Shown here in pieces: positions 19,836 through 32,171 of a DNA stretch of 64,000 bases (position 1 is its first letter; each line of letters opens with the position of its first letter). Origin of the DNA: Odontocerum albicorne (lineage: Eukaryota; Arthropoda; Insecta; Trichoptera; Odontoceridae); assembly GCA_949825065.1 (NCBI GenBank), contig OX463852.1, positions 15,960,189 to 16,024,188 of the forward strand, in the 5' to 3' direction. Below the pieces are notes generated by a model that ran no database searches, had not been told where the DNA came from, and saw only the letters and a program-made list of their open reading frames with translations. The translations under genes were made by a program, and so were the position numbers.

Positions 19836-20079
19836 ATTCTTTAGACTGGGTAGTGACAAGACGAAACCCAACATTGAGTTTCGGTCTCATTCTATTTGAC
19901 TTTTATGGCTTATAAATATTTATATTCTTGTCATTCGTATAATAATTATATTGTTTAAAAATAATTTATAGTGTACTAGTATTGGACCATTTTTGACATC
20001 CAAAATTAATTTATGATATGAAAAATACACTATTTTATATCTTGCAAACTTTAGTCCTTACATACAGACAACGATCTTT

Positions 20080-20440
20080 ACAGATCAGATATATAACCTA
20101 TTAGTCCAGAAAAAAGCAGCCTCGATGGCATTTGGGTTTCTCTTCTGCAGGTCTTCTTTTGAGTGATCAACAGGCCTTAGTGGGAAAATCATCAGGCACA
20201 ACATTGATTGAATGTCCTCACATATGCATAGTGATGGGTCCTTGGCACCAATCTTCCATCTGAGAAGAATATATTTTGATATACCCACCTGAATACGTAA
20301 GCGATTACGAGACCATGACATATGGTGTTCCATCAACAAGATTTCGGACGGCTGTATGTCACCATATCCTCAATCTTTCAGTTCCAGCTATCACATACTG
20401 GACAGTCTTTAAGGGAATAGTGGGTGGTCACAAAACTCAT
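20080..20440 (-). repeat. Dispersed repeat, partner at 47500-47850
   Basis: Both copies share CAGTATGATATTGATTGAATGT-like sequence, ATAATGATGGRTCCT, ATATTTTGATNNACC, TTTCARTTNCAGCT and TAAGGGAATTGTGGGTGGTC in order, ending at AAAACTC. The minus strand has a broken open frame of 84 codons here. Probably a retroelement segment with the GAGTTTTATGACCACC end as one boundary; the family is not recognised. Confidence 0.6.
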
Positions 20441-22548
20441 TTATATACAATATAAAAAAATTGCCTTTGTTTTAACTTTAAAAATGTATAACCTGTTGAC
20501 GTTTTCTTAAGAAAAGACATTTAAATAAAAATAATTGCACTTTTTACGTCTATCAATTTATAGCCTCTGTCGAACTATAAATGGGGAAAATTGTTACTGA
20601 AACATTAATCCCGTTATTTTACATCCCAAAGATTTACACTGGCAAACTTTTATGACTGGGAACGAAAGATAAAGAAGAATTTAGATACTTAGATTAGAGA
20701 TCATTAAATTTTAATAGACACCTTAACGACGCATCTTTACGGCATTTTTTATTGAATTCTCACATTGAATTCCTTAATCAGGCCATTAAAAAAGTTTCCG
20801 AATTCAATAATCCAAGTGAAGGAAATGTTTCCTTAAGAATAATTAACAAAAATAATATTAAAAAGGTATTAATATGCTAATTTTTGTAAAGTGCTAAGTT
20901 TTGCTCCAACGTGGATTACATCTCAAACAAATGATTTAATGGCTTTAAGATGTTTCTGATTTCAAAATATACAGTATTTTAGGGCGATGTTTTAGATTAT
21001 AAATAGATTGTTTGCATTTATTATACATCAAAATAAATCAAATCGATGAAATAAAATGATTGACTCCTTTTCGCTTTTTTCATTTCTATTTTTAATTAAA
21101 ATGCCACGATATAACTATGCTAATATCTCTCTGAAAAAAATGTATGACTTTTCAATTGAAAAAATATATACTGAGAATTTTTACTTATTCGTTTGACATA
21201 TTAAAAAAAAATACTCATAATTTTTTTTTAAAATTGATATATATTTAGTATGTTATGACTTTTAGCTGTAATATCATACATTAATTAGTTTATGAACTTA
21301 TTAATTTATTGATATTTGAACGACGTTGAACTCATGAAAATAAATTTATAAATAAAATTCCTTGATTTTTATTTCATAAGATTACACTTCAATAAAATAA
21401 GTTAAGAATTTAATAACCATTACAGATGTTTTATCATACAGTGATTTTTTAAAACTATTTAGTTTGAGAGTTGTCTTGAATTGATTAAAGCTGCCTTTTT
21501 CAAATAAAGTTGTGGAAATTAAAAATGTTGTGTAATTTGATTTACCTCATAAAGTCATCAATTCGTTGTGAAAAATATAGTTCACGGGTAGAAGAAAAAT
21601 GTTTCTCATCAAACACAAACAAAAGTACACAAAAAATTCTCCATACCGAGAAAATAAAGAAATGACAAAATTTGAAGTTTCAAAGAATAAAGCCATATTG
21701 ATGTTTCGATATCTTAGTGATTTTCAAACTTCTGAACGAAAATACTCGGGCAAAGTTCTTTAGAACTTCCGTTCTTTGTATTATAAACGACCACATTATG
21801 GCACGATTCAGCGTACATTGTGAACGAGGAATTTTTGATGGCTTTTTCATAGTTTTAACTTGTTTCACTTACTTATTTTCCTCTCATTTCCTTCCCTTTA
21901 TGGTTTAACCAATTCACTTCGGTAAGATAAAAAGTGACAGATTTTTTCAGATAAATTTAAACAGTAAAAATTTTCATGACGAATTCTTTAATTTTTAGAA
22001 ATCGATTTGACCAACTTTAACCTCAAGTGCGTCTCGTCAGCATGAAAAAAATCCTAGAAATTTCAGTATAGCCTTTAAAGAACATTGCATTTAAATCGCT
22101 TGAACTGACGAAGAAAAGTTCACTGCAGTTGTCGAGCAGCACTTAATGCCCAATCGTAATTCCCAGTTTCATTGATTCGGTATAATATATGTTATATGTT
22201 TCACAATTCACACTTATTGTTAGTACTATCTATACGAAGAAAAAATATGTATTTTATTTATTTTGAATTTGGTTTTTGGAATATATTGATATTTTATTTT
22301 ATGTTTTATTAATGTTACTGTGATATAAATAGGACAATTATGTGTTGTATATTTTGTTTAAAAATAAATAATTAATTAAATTATTGGTATCATATACGTC
22401 TATACACTAACACGCTGTAACATTTATGTGCAAAAAAAGGAATTGATCCACATTGGCCTACTGAGAGATCTGAATACAAAATCATCGATTTGTATATTCT
22501 TGTGTCAAATGAAACTTTGTCACTATTTTTTTTTCATGAAAAATGTGA
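20441..22548. other. AT-rich stretch, nothing recognised
   Basis: Long poly-A and poly-T runs and very low G+C. Short frames near 21680-21908 overlap on both strands and look like chance. Confidence 0.5.
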
Positions 22549-22755
22549 TTACGATGCCTAGTTGGTAAGACGCTGGTCTTTCAATCGGTGAGTTCAATTC
22601 TCTTTGACATACGACTTGTTTTTAAAAAAATTATTGATGTCTGAATTTTACTTCAGGTCTCTTATACATGTTTCTAGTTGGCTGGAAACGATAAAAAAAC
22701 AGGCCATAAACCCGCCAGGCTGTACCGTATACTACACAAGTGTAATACAATATAT
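22549..22755 (+). mobile_element. SINE-1, full length but diverged
   Basis: ATGCCTAGTTGGTAAGACGC (A box), GTGAGTTCAATTCTCTTTGA (B box), a body ending with CAGGTCTCTTATACATGTTT, then TTCTAGTTGGCTGGAAACGA and AACCCGCCAGGCTGTACCGT, ending AAGTGTAATACAATA. Confidence 0.75.
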
Positions 22756-23834
22756 TTGAACCGAATTCATGTTTTTGTATATGAGATATTGAAGAATACT
22801 TATTTTTTCTTTCAAATAAACCAAAAAATTGCTTTAAGGGTTGGAGTATTTGCATATAAACGTCTACAGTGCCGTTCTTTTTATTAAAGTATTGAGTTTG
22901 AGATAATGTGGCAAAAAAAATAAAGGCTTTCTAGAAGTCTCAATTATACGGATTAAATTGTAATAGCTTATTAACCATTTTTTTTAATTGGTTTATACTT
23001 TTTTATTATAAAAAATACAAAGCATTTTCGTTGAACAACCGATACAAACACTTTTAAGTTTATTCAGTCAATAATAAAAATTGTAAATAAAATAGAGTAT
23101 TTTATAACATTATAGTAATTCACAACGAACCCCTTTTTCATAGTATTATATATATTATACTTGGGCATATTTACGAACATCCCGTCTCAGAATAACCATC
23201 CATAAACGCAGCAAAAAGTTGCATCATTTCAAAGTTATGCCGACAGAAGTTGAACTTTCCGGAAGAAGACGAGAAGCTTTTTCGAAGAACCCTTCAAAAT
23301 ATGTTTCTGAAGTTGTTAGAGAAAACTTCCCAACTTCTCCATTAAGGCCTACCGTCTCGATATTGCTGTAAAATCAGGTAACAGACATTTAATTTTTGTT
23401 TTTGTAAAATAAACAAATAAATGATAAATATTTTGTTAATCCTTAATATATTTTCAATCATTTGGAAGTATAGTAGTAATTTTTTTCTTCTCATTTTTAT
23501 AAAAATGTGAGCTTTTGTGAAGCTTTGGGAGGTAATTGTTTTAATGTTTGTTATTACTTTGTATATATTTATATATTTTTCTCTTCTTTTTTCAGGTGAG
23601 TTCTAATTTCATATACGATGAAAATCGATCGAAATCAGTAAGTTTTGATGTTTCGTTTATTTAATATTTAAGTCGAAAGCTGGTTACTCAAAATCATATC
23701 TTATTTATTTATTTGTACAATGTAGGTCGATTTACACCATTTAAATATTCCAATTAAAATGTTGAGTTAAGATTCCATGAGAATCAAAAACCCTAAACAT
23801 TAATTGTTACAAAAAGTAGAACAATTTAAACATT

Positions 23835-23990
23835 AACATAACTCGAACGCAAATAATATTATAAAAAGTACATATTTCTGCACTCAACAGTCCAGGGCCG
23901 TATACTACGCATGGTATTCTTAAAAAGTAACATACATATAAAAATTTCCGTTCAGAAAAATATAACTTTATTCGTATTTGTTTAAAATAG
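23835..23990. repeat. Dispersed repeat, partner at 17350-17500
   Basis: See the partner for shared blocks; here TCCAGGGCCGTATACTACGC is followed by TATTCTTAAAAAGTAACATA. Confidence 0.55.
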
Positions 23991-24059
23991 CACAACTAGT
24001 CGTTTTAACAAATCACTTACGAATCTAGGAAAGTTTTAGAAAAAAAATGCTGAGAGTTA

Positions 24060-24120
24060 TGCCCTGGTGCCAGATTCATAGTTCAAATAAACAAAAAAAC
24101 GCTCCAATACTCCTAGAGAA
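24060..24120. repeat. Short dispersed repeat shared with 3485-3545
   Basis: Both copies read GGNGCNNGATTNATNNTTCA, then AATAAACAAAAANACGCTC, then NGAGANGATTTTAA. At 3485 the block lies inside the rearranged Tc/mariner element, so it may mark a related element here. Confidence 0.55.
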
Positions 24121-24359
24121 GATTTTAATTTATTTATCAATAACATATCGAAAGAAATGAAATTCAGTTTTTGGTTCTATTTATAACTTACATAAATAAC
24201 ATAGTTAAATATATTATATAAAGTATCAAAATTATATTATACAACATGCACCTAGTGATACTTTCTTCAGTCAACGGATTTCAACCTTTAAGGTTTTTTT
24301 TGTCTTTAGGGATAAGTCACGGACATAATATGCTTTTTAAGTTCCCTTAATGTTATAAT

Positions 24360-24690
24360 TCAGTACTCGAATCTACCAATTTCAATGCTGCACCAGATAT
24401 TTGGCAGCAGCAGTGGAATCGGTCCACGGCTGGAAATCTCTCCCCTTTTGAGTAACCCTATCGTGTTTCCCCCAGGATAAGTCCAACCAGGAAGAATATG
24501 GTATATCCTGAATCATCCTCGGTGTGGTCACTGTTGTAGTGCTCGCGCCCTGCATATATTGGGTTTAATTGATCCCCCCTTGAACACATGTTGAATGGTC
24601 CAGACTGTAGGTCACATCATGGAGAAGTGTCCAATCTATTGTAGTTGGGAGGAGATCCATCGGGTTACTGTAAGAGAGAAACCATACGAG
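24360..24690 (+). pseudogene. LINE C-terminal Cys-rich region, relic
   Basis: Frame fragments APDIWQQQWN and then QTVGHIMEKCPI match the end of jockey-type LINE ORF2, where a CxCG ... xTVxHIxxxCP motif closes the protein. The preceding CDCG-type pair is lost to mutation. Stops and frameshifts are frequent. Confidence 0.55.
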
Positions 24691-24734
24691 AAGAAACAAG
24701 AAGTATATACTTAGGTTAGATCACGTCCTTCGTG

Positions 24735-24950
24735 ACCTAGGTATAAGACGCCTGTCTTCTAGCCTGGAGGTCATAGGATTGATTCCTGTTGGAATGCAAT
24801 CGAATTTAAATAGGACGAATCTGGTTTTCATTTGAGATCTCTTTTACATATTTCTGATTGATTGGAAGTAATTGCAAGATGGTAATAAACCCGCCAGATT
24901 TTACTGTATAAAACAAAAATGTTATACAATACAATACAATAAACACTTAA
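24735..24950 (+). mobile_element. SINE-1, near full length
   Basis: GTGACCTAGGTATAAGACGC (A box), GTCATAGGATTGATTCCTGT (B box), body with ATCTGGTTTTCATTTGAGAT, tail TTGATTGGAAGTAATTGCAA and AACCCGCCAGATTTTACTGT, ending in ATACAATACAATACAATAA. Confidence 0.8.
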
Positions 24951-25542
24951 TCTAACGTCACTAATAACTTGATTTAATTAAACAGCTGTTATACATGTAA
25001 ACAAAATACAAATCAAATTTGTTTCTCTGAAATCTTAAGTGTTTCAAGATTCATAATGATAATTTAAAGTCTTTATATTCCATATAACATATATTGTGTT
25101 TCATCTGGAAACCGAAATCGTAAACCACTACTCGCGTACTCCACAATCGGAGTATTTAAGATTAAAGAGAGACTCGTGTGTTTGATATCGTATTGGATTA
25201 TATGTGGATATGAAACTTAATTATCTAATTCTTGATATGAAACACAAACTTCCCCATTATATACATCAAACCAATCGCTAACGTCAAACAGCAATTTAAT
25301 CGCGTTAGACACACTGAGCTCTGCGGTTTGGTACTTGGTACAAGTGTGTACTGAGCCTCTTTCATTTCTGGTTTCAAACGGAGCTCAAACGGATACAACT
25401 CCTTTGACAGTTTTAAGAAATTTCAAGTTTTGATTTTTTTTTGTTAGATGTGTGCGAATGGAATTTTTAATATCAACCCCAAATTTTAATTTAAACAAAA
25501 TAATTTAAGAGAAGGTGAGAAGTATAAGAAGCGTATACAGTA

Positions 25543-25772
25543 CCCGGCGGTAAGTAATACACATCGGGCTTAAGAAAGAGACTGTCAGCCATAATCGGCT
25601 AACTTCGGCTTTGTAGAGCGTCGTCTCTGTCGCACGATGCGCTAACAACGATTGACAAATCGCGACGGAACACGTGTATGAATGACAGAGATGACGCTCT
25701 ACAAAGCCGAAGTTAGCCGATTATGGCAGCCAGTCTCTTTCTTAAGACCGATGTGTATTACTTACCGCCAGG
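25543..25772. mobile_element. Hairpin MITE, 230 bp, Tc1/mariner-like
   Basis: Arms 25543-25631 and 25684-25772 are reverse complements with five differences over 89 bp. The termini start CCYGGCGGTAAGTAATACAC and are flanked by TA on both sides (25541-25542, 25773-25774). The 52-bp loop (25632-25683) starts GCACGATGCGCTAACAACG. No ORF is inside. A transcript would fold into a long near-perfect hairpin. Confidence 0.85.
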
Positions 25773-25779
25773 TATTGAC

Positions 25780-25892
25780 TATATTTATGGATGTGGAAGG
25801 GGTTGTTCGCGTTGATAGATGGTTGAAGGGTGTTGAGATTTGTCCAATCTACCTACCCCGAAAGGGACATGGCGTGATTACATATTAACCAT
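25780..25892 (+). repeat. LINE-C 3' end
   Basis: TTTATGGATGTGGAAGGG, then CCTACCCCGAAAGGGACATG, GCGTGATTACATATTAA. It matches ends at 29290 and 53440 (CCCNAAAGGGNNATGGCATGATNATATG). Confidence 0.6.
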
Positions 25893-26529
25893 TTAACAGT
25901 CGGATTTTTAACACGCGACGTAACACAATGACGAACTGTGAACGAATAAATTCTATACGAAAATATATTCCGTTCGGAGAAAACAAGATCTGCCCAAACG
26001 ACGCTTGGGAGAAACATTCCTAACAAGTCGAAACTAGATTTTCCCGAACAAGGCACGGGCTCGTCATTATAAAAGGAAACTTCATGGTCGAGTCCCGCTC
26101 GGGAAAAACTGTCAAGTGGTTAATTAGAGGTTTTATAATCATAATTTAGAAAAAAATCTGTATAGAGAGTAAACTTTCAAGAAATCGTAATGTATGTAAA
26201 ATACGGGAACTTTAATTCAAATTTATTTTTATCTTATTTAATCAAATAAAAAAAATATTGTAATAAAAATAGATTATTATTAAAAAGTTTAAAAAAATAT
26301 GTATAGAACGTGCAAATATAGAAAGTTTGCTGTTGCGTTTATTTTATTGGGCCGTTCCCCATATTTAAACGTGTGCTAAAACATATCAAAGGAAGACAAA
26401 CTACAAATAAATTCTCTGTATATGTAGATCTTTTTTCCATATATCATTATAGCACATTAAACATTAATGGTGTCAAGCACATCATTTGCACTACACCAGG
26501 CTTATTTGAAATTTAAATAAATGGGTGTA

Positions 26530-26815
26530 AACAGCATATGGAGAAAGTAAACTTATGATATTCAATTGATTAAAATAAACAAAACTTATTAGTTTCAATT
26601 GATCAAATGAAGTAAACTTATAAATTCATTTGATCAAATAAAGTAAACTAATGAAATTTAATTGATAAAATAAAACTAAGGCATGGAATACAATCGAATG
26701 AATAATGTTAACATTTAGAAGAATGAAATTCAAATAAAGTAAACTTATCAAGTTGATTTGATCAAGTAAAATAAACTTTTGAAATTCAATTGATCTAATA
26801 AAATTAATTTAGGAT
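26530..26815. repeat. Degenerate AT-rich tandem repeat
   Basis: Repeated AATTGATCAAATAAAGTAAACTTAT-like units at about 40-bp spacing, six or more, diverged and interrupted near 26690-26730. Confidence 0.7.
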
Positions 26816-27483
26816 GTTCTATCGACCACATACTGAATAATTATAATTATTTTTGAGCCTTCAGGAGAATCATTTAATGACCGCCAAAGTTCGACATAAT
26901 CGTACAAAAAAATATTCAATTTCGAGTATTCTCCATTTAAGAAATTCGGGCATTGTAATTTTTGTATTGTTTTCTATTTTTTAAAGTGAATCAGCTCTTT
27001 GTGTACGTTTTACATTTTTATCAGTTTTTTATTGTAACAAAATAATAGTTTATTTATATAATGAAATTCTCATCCGTCTTTTCAGATATTAAATATCCAC
27101 TTTTTACATATATGTTAATTAAACAAATATAATTAGCGGCATGCATAGAACTTAGGCTGTCAGTTGCAAAAGTTTATCTTTTAGAAAAAAATATATAAGA
27201 AATAATTAAAGTTTTACTTCGAGGACATTAATTTTCGATGTGAATTCTGTCTCCCTTCTAATAATTAAGAGAACAAAATCGGTTAGCTGCCACGAAAATG
27301 TCTGCAACGTAAGATAATAACAGTTTTGGTAGACATTTTGTTTTATAAACTCTGACAATGTCTCTTAGAAGGGGGTGTCGACTCGGAATGGGGTGAAGCT
27401 ACATTGACAGCTGGGCCGTTGTAAGGAAAGCTATAAAAATGTTCTGTTTAGTGGAAAAAAAAAACAATATGCCTATTTTAATC

Positions 27484-27534
27484 CACTTTGTTTAAAGCAT
27501 TTCAAAGGCTTTGTGAAATGCTTTAAACAAAGTG
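27484..27534. repeat. Perfect hairpin (21-bp arms, 9-nt loop)
   Basis: CACTTTGTTTAAAGCATTTC plus A (27484-27504) is repeated inverted at 27514-27534, with AAGGCTTTG between. The arms are identical. The size resembles a small-RNA precursor stem but is short for a pre-miRNA. Confidence 0.9.
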
Positions 27535-27589
27535 AATGGCTTTGCTAGCAAAGTACAGGGGCAGCCTTTCAACAACGGCTCGAAGAGCT

Positions 27590-27690
27590 GAGGAGTGGAG
27601 AAGAGTCTGCTCTCTTTTGCTCTTGAAGAGAGTCTGCTTTCTAAACGGCGTTATGTAAACTGTTATTATATTTTAATTTTAAGAAGAGTA
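27590..27690 (+). repeat. LINE-B 3' stem-loop block, partly duplicated
   Basis: AGAGTCTGCTCTCTTTTGCT and AGAGAGTCTGCTTTCTAAAC are two adjacent versions of the terminal block, followed by GGCGTTATGTAAACTGTTAT as in the other LINE-B ends. Confidence 0.55.
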
Positions 27691-28699
27691 CAAAGGAAAA
27701 CTTAGAAAAAAATCGATTAATAGCAGGTAACTAGTGAACCTTATTCAACCTTTTACACGGTTTATCTAGGCCCACCAGAAAAAAATATATTATTGTTCAA
27801 TAATGTATTTACAGCTTATTATTTGTATAACGCCTATATGACAATATATATTAAGCAATCAGTTTGAGAATTTTATGGGCTTCTATATGACCTTGAATTT
27901 TTACAAGACTAAAATAAAGAAGTTTTTCTTACCTAGATGAAGAGAATAAATAATATAACTTTGCTTTTTTATTGTGTTGGACTCATTTTATTGTGGGTTT
28001 ATATTTTTTTTCTATTGCATAACTGAGCTTTTATGTCAATATTAATAGCAGAAAATTTAATTTCTCTTGAAATGCACCGATCAGTAACACATTGTTTGAC
28101 CCGCCGTTTACTCTATTATCTCATCCTACCATTCTTTAAATATCACACTTCTAGCAGCCATCCAATGTTAACATGCTTTCTATATACACAATTTCCTCGG
28201 CTTACAAAATGTACAATATACTCGCTCTGATATTTATTTTTTCGAAAAAAATATTATTGCAAATATTTTATTTTTAAACTTTACGATGATCAGACTACGA
28301 CTCTCCATTATATGAGTCGCACACGTTTATTGCAAAAAAATCCCTGTAACGTTTGCCAGCCCTGTTTATAGCACTTGGGGTAGGAAAACATCTTGTCTCA
28401 TGACAATGGACGGGTTGATATTACAAGATTTTACAGAATGGGCGGGAACCTATCTATTATTTTGATATGTTTTGGAAATTATCTGTGTTAAGCTACCGCG
28501 GCGTTTACTGTTTCTTGCTAACAAAGCAAAAAACCTTGATGTAGATAATATCATTGTAATAATTATATTAATAATAATTCTGTTCAACATCCCAGTTTTT
28601 GTTCTCAAAATAGATGAAAAGGGTCGCTGATTTGATAACTTTGTTGTTAGTAATACATTTGAACTTAATAAATGTGTTTTTTATTAGTTAATTAATTTA
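27691..28699. other. No recognised feature
   Basis: AT-rich DNA. A short region near 28330-28530 is somewhat more GC-rich but shows no domain or repeat match. Confidence 0.4.
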
Positions 28700-28980
28700 A
28701 ACCCCGGGGACTTCTGTTGCAATTTCCGATGGTATCCAAAAAATTAAGGAAAAAAGGCCCTAGTCTGATAATAGAGATTGTCGGGTAACGATACTCGCGC
28801 AAGTCGAGTACATGGGAGAATGTTGATGCCTTTTACGTGCGAAAGTGTTGCCAACACGTGTAATGACGAACTTCGAAGACTCGATTACTAAGCTTGAAGG
28901 CAATGTTGTCTCCTGGTCATGGTCTTCAATATGCTTGAATTACAAAATTGGATAAGTTCAAGGGTACCACGTTTAATGAA
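28700..28980 (+). mobile_element. SINE-2, head partly lost
   Basis: CCCCGGGGACTTCTGTTGCA and GATGGTATCC mark the end of the head. The body has GTAACGATACTCGCGCAAGT, CGAGTACATGGGAGAATGTT, CCAACACGTGTAATGACGAA and the tail CAATGTTGTCTCCTGGTCAT, GGTCTTCAA. The A box is missing. Confidence 0.7.
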
Positions 28981-29204
28981 GGGTGTGTATAAAGATGATG
29001 TAAATTAATAAAATTTGTTTACTATAAGTTGCTGTAGAAAAATGTTAAAAATATAATATTTCAATTGAAACATTTTAAGTAAGACTTAAAATGTCACATT
29101 TCAAAAAAATGTTATTTAAACTTTTGATGAAACTTTGTTTTATTTTTTGTAAAAATTGACATTTCGAAAGAAGGAAACTTTAATTATCTGAAATTTCGTA
29201 GAAG

Positions 29205-29335
29205 TTGTATGGGAAATGTATGGATGGAGAAGAGACGAAGGATATATGTCAAGACAAAAAAGTATAGCGCTCTGTCCTTTCTGCTTACTCCGAAAGGGAG
29301 ATGGCATGATAATATGTATGTTAATAATTCATTAA
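29205..29335 (+). repeat. LINE-C 3' end
   Basis: ATGGATGGAGAAGAGACGAA, GTATAGCGCTCTGTCCTTTC, CGAAAGGGAGATGGCATGAT and AATATGTATG, matching other LINE-C ends in order. Confidence 0.65.
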
Positions 29336-30589
29336 ATAGTGATAATTAAACTCGTTCAACTAAGAAAGAAAAACAATTAAAACCTTTAAACAGACATTTG
29401 AAGGGAAATAATGAAATCGGTTTAGGATCTAATGACATTGAAGAATTAATGTAAAGGGAAAAAAACGATTAAACGAATTTTTACACATGAGCAATTCTTA
29501 CTTCCGAAACCTGTGTGACAAGAGTAAATTTTTTAATGTTATTTTAATTCGTTCATTTAAATTGCATCTGTGTTGTGCTATCTGACCTTTTGTCTGTGCC
29601 ACCGCATCCCTTTTAACATTCCGGTGTGAATCTTTCATTAAGTATGACAAAATCCAATTTAATTATAAGTGTACGATCGCACTCGACGGGAACCTAATTC
29701 GTTCCTGGAGATAGTATGAGTGGAGGAGGGAACACTGCATGTCCTTGGCAAAAAGGTAATGATAGAAAAATATATAAACGAGTACATTTTCTTTTTGCCA
29801 CTAAGCCACGCTGTATTAAATTATTATGGAAAATTTTCCATTCTTATAATATTCCTCTGGAGTTTAGCAACCCTGCATCAATATGTGGAAGGTTTCGATT
29901 CTGCAAAGTAACTTGCATCTCGTTCTACTAGTGAGCCCATGTGTTTTCTACATCTCAAGATCTATTCAAAAAATTCTCGACAAAATACAATTATTCTTGT
30001 CTATGTAAGCACTTTACCGCTATAAAATAAAAGTTTCACAATTACACAAGTCTACTTGGTAAAATTTGGTAATATTTTGTGATAAACATACATATATTGA
30101 ATTTAAATATACATATAAATATTGAATAATTTTAAACAATGACTTATTAATTACTCTTTTTATTACTACTACTGCTAATTGTATTGTATTTCCATATTAG
30201 TTTAAGGTAAAGTTTTGTATTTTTGGCCAATAATTTTAAGTACTTGTATAATTTGTCATATGTTCATTTGTACATAAAAGACACTGTTGTGTCGTAAATT
30301 AAATTAAATAAATATCACTGTTGTTTAATGGTTCAATACAATTTGTAATTTCCTGCCTTTAGAAAATTGAGGATTTTTAGTTGAGAAAAACTTTCCGATG
30401 TTTATTGAATGATATCGTAGTTTTTGGTAATCAACTCGATTTAAAAATATTTTGTTTAGTTAACGTTGCTTAGTTTATTTTACAAAACTTCTTTAACAAA
30501 ACGCTAAAAACAAAATCCCAACATAAAATTTATAAGTTTGAGTTTTATTTCGAATGCCACTTAAATCGTAAACATCTTCGTCAATATTT

Positions 30590-30960
30590 TACCATACGCG
30601 TATCTCTATTTATATAGAACAGATCTCCACTTCATCATATCCTGTCACAGATATTTCGTTTCTTTCACGTCCATGCATACTATACACCTCATCAGGCGTA
30701 CTTTTCTATTATAAAGGATTTTCAAACTTCCTTCTTTCAGAATTTGATTAATTTAATCATGCCACGTTTTCCTAGTTCTTTTCAAACTTCTCGTACCTTC
30801 TATACTACTCTTATAGATTATTTTTTGTATGTCTTCATCACTCATTCTTATTACGTCACTAAACTTGCTCAATCTTTTCATCTGAAGCATCTTTTTTAAA
30901 TCGATTTTCGTTTCTACTCTTTTTTTATTCTGACGTACATTGATTTTCGATACATTCTAC
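30590..30960 (-). pseudogene. LINE-C C-terminal fragment
   Basis: The minus strand reads LKKMLQMKRLSKFSDVIRMS, DEDIQKIIYKSSIEGTRSL, TRKTWHD-stop-INQILKEGS and WRSVLYK, then the 3' end. It is the tail of the LINE-C ORF, one of the longer pieces in the window, with one stop inside TWHDQINQ. Confidence 0.7.
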
Positions 30961-32171
30961 GCAACAATAATTTCTACCGCATCTTATTATCTTCACTAAA
31001 ATAAATTAACAAAATTATACACAAGTATGGAAGTTATCGTTTAATATATATTATTATCAATTAACAACAATTTTTAACTCATTAGATTTAAAAAGTTAAA
31101 AAATAACCACTTTGCTAGTGATATACGATGATAAACTCTTGTAATAACTAATTGATTAAGGGTTTCTTGCCTTAAGTTCTCGTAACACATGTCAATTCAG
31201 TGATAGAAAAATAATACATAAAAAAGTCCCCTCTATAAAGTCTTCGTTTTAAAATTGACTATCCAATATAATTCATGAAGGAAAATTCTTTCAATTTTTA
31301 TAGTTAAAAAATTATGTCTTTTTAAAACCATTTACTGATTTCTTTTATAATTTTTTTATAGTCTCGTGATTTTTTCATAGTAATAAAATAAAACTCCGGT
31401 TAAATACTCGTATTAGTATTTCTTCATGAATTTAAATATTGAATACATTAGAAATTTCCAACAAGAATTATTGTGTGAGCGATATCCGGATGATATCCCA
31501 TGCGAACGTCGTACAATATCCTGAGACAATACAAAGTTTTGCCACTAAACGTCAAAGAAACTGTCAGAAACACGTGTCGTCATCTTCCAAAGTTCCCCGC
31601 TAATGTCAGATCTATTAAATTGTTTGGATGTACTTGTGAGAAGCTCGGCAAGGTGGGTACACGACGCGGAATGCTCTCAACAACTCGAGAGAGAGAAGTG
31701 AAAACTGTGGTTTAAGTATCGTAAATCTAAATTCAGCCACGACATGAATAAACTTAGACAATCCATCCTTCAGACAGACCACATTGAGAAATTCGGATGT
31801 GCGAAAAATAATGACGAGGCAAATCTGAAATGCAAACGTTGAAGCAATAATTTAATTTATAATACGAGTTTATACTTATGAATGGTGAAACGATCTTAGA
31901 TAATGTACCAGTCGATTTACTGTTAGGCTGAAATTTTATTTGTAACTTGCGAAGACGATTCTGAGATATTTCTCAAAATGATGATTAAGTACGAATAGTA
32001 ATTAAAACGAAATACGAGTAGCCATGATTGAGTATCCTTGGAATTATTGTTGTATCCAATAATATCCTAGTTTTGTTGGCAAAAGTTCAGTTTTATTAGT
32101 AATATTGCATTGACAGTTTGGTTCAAGGTTGATATAAGGTTTAAATTTCAATTTTAACTGATTTTATTGTA
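30961..32171. other. No firm feature; weak open frame at 31500-31715
   Basis: A 71-codon plus-strand frame at 31500-31715 (with PKFPANVRSIKLFGCTCEKL) lies in slightly GC-richer DNA and is followed by AAGGTGGGT, a donor-like site at about 31650. I cannot support it as a gene. The rest is AT-rich. Confidence 0.25.
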
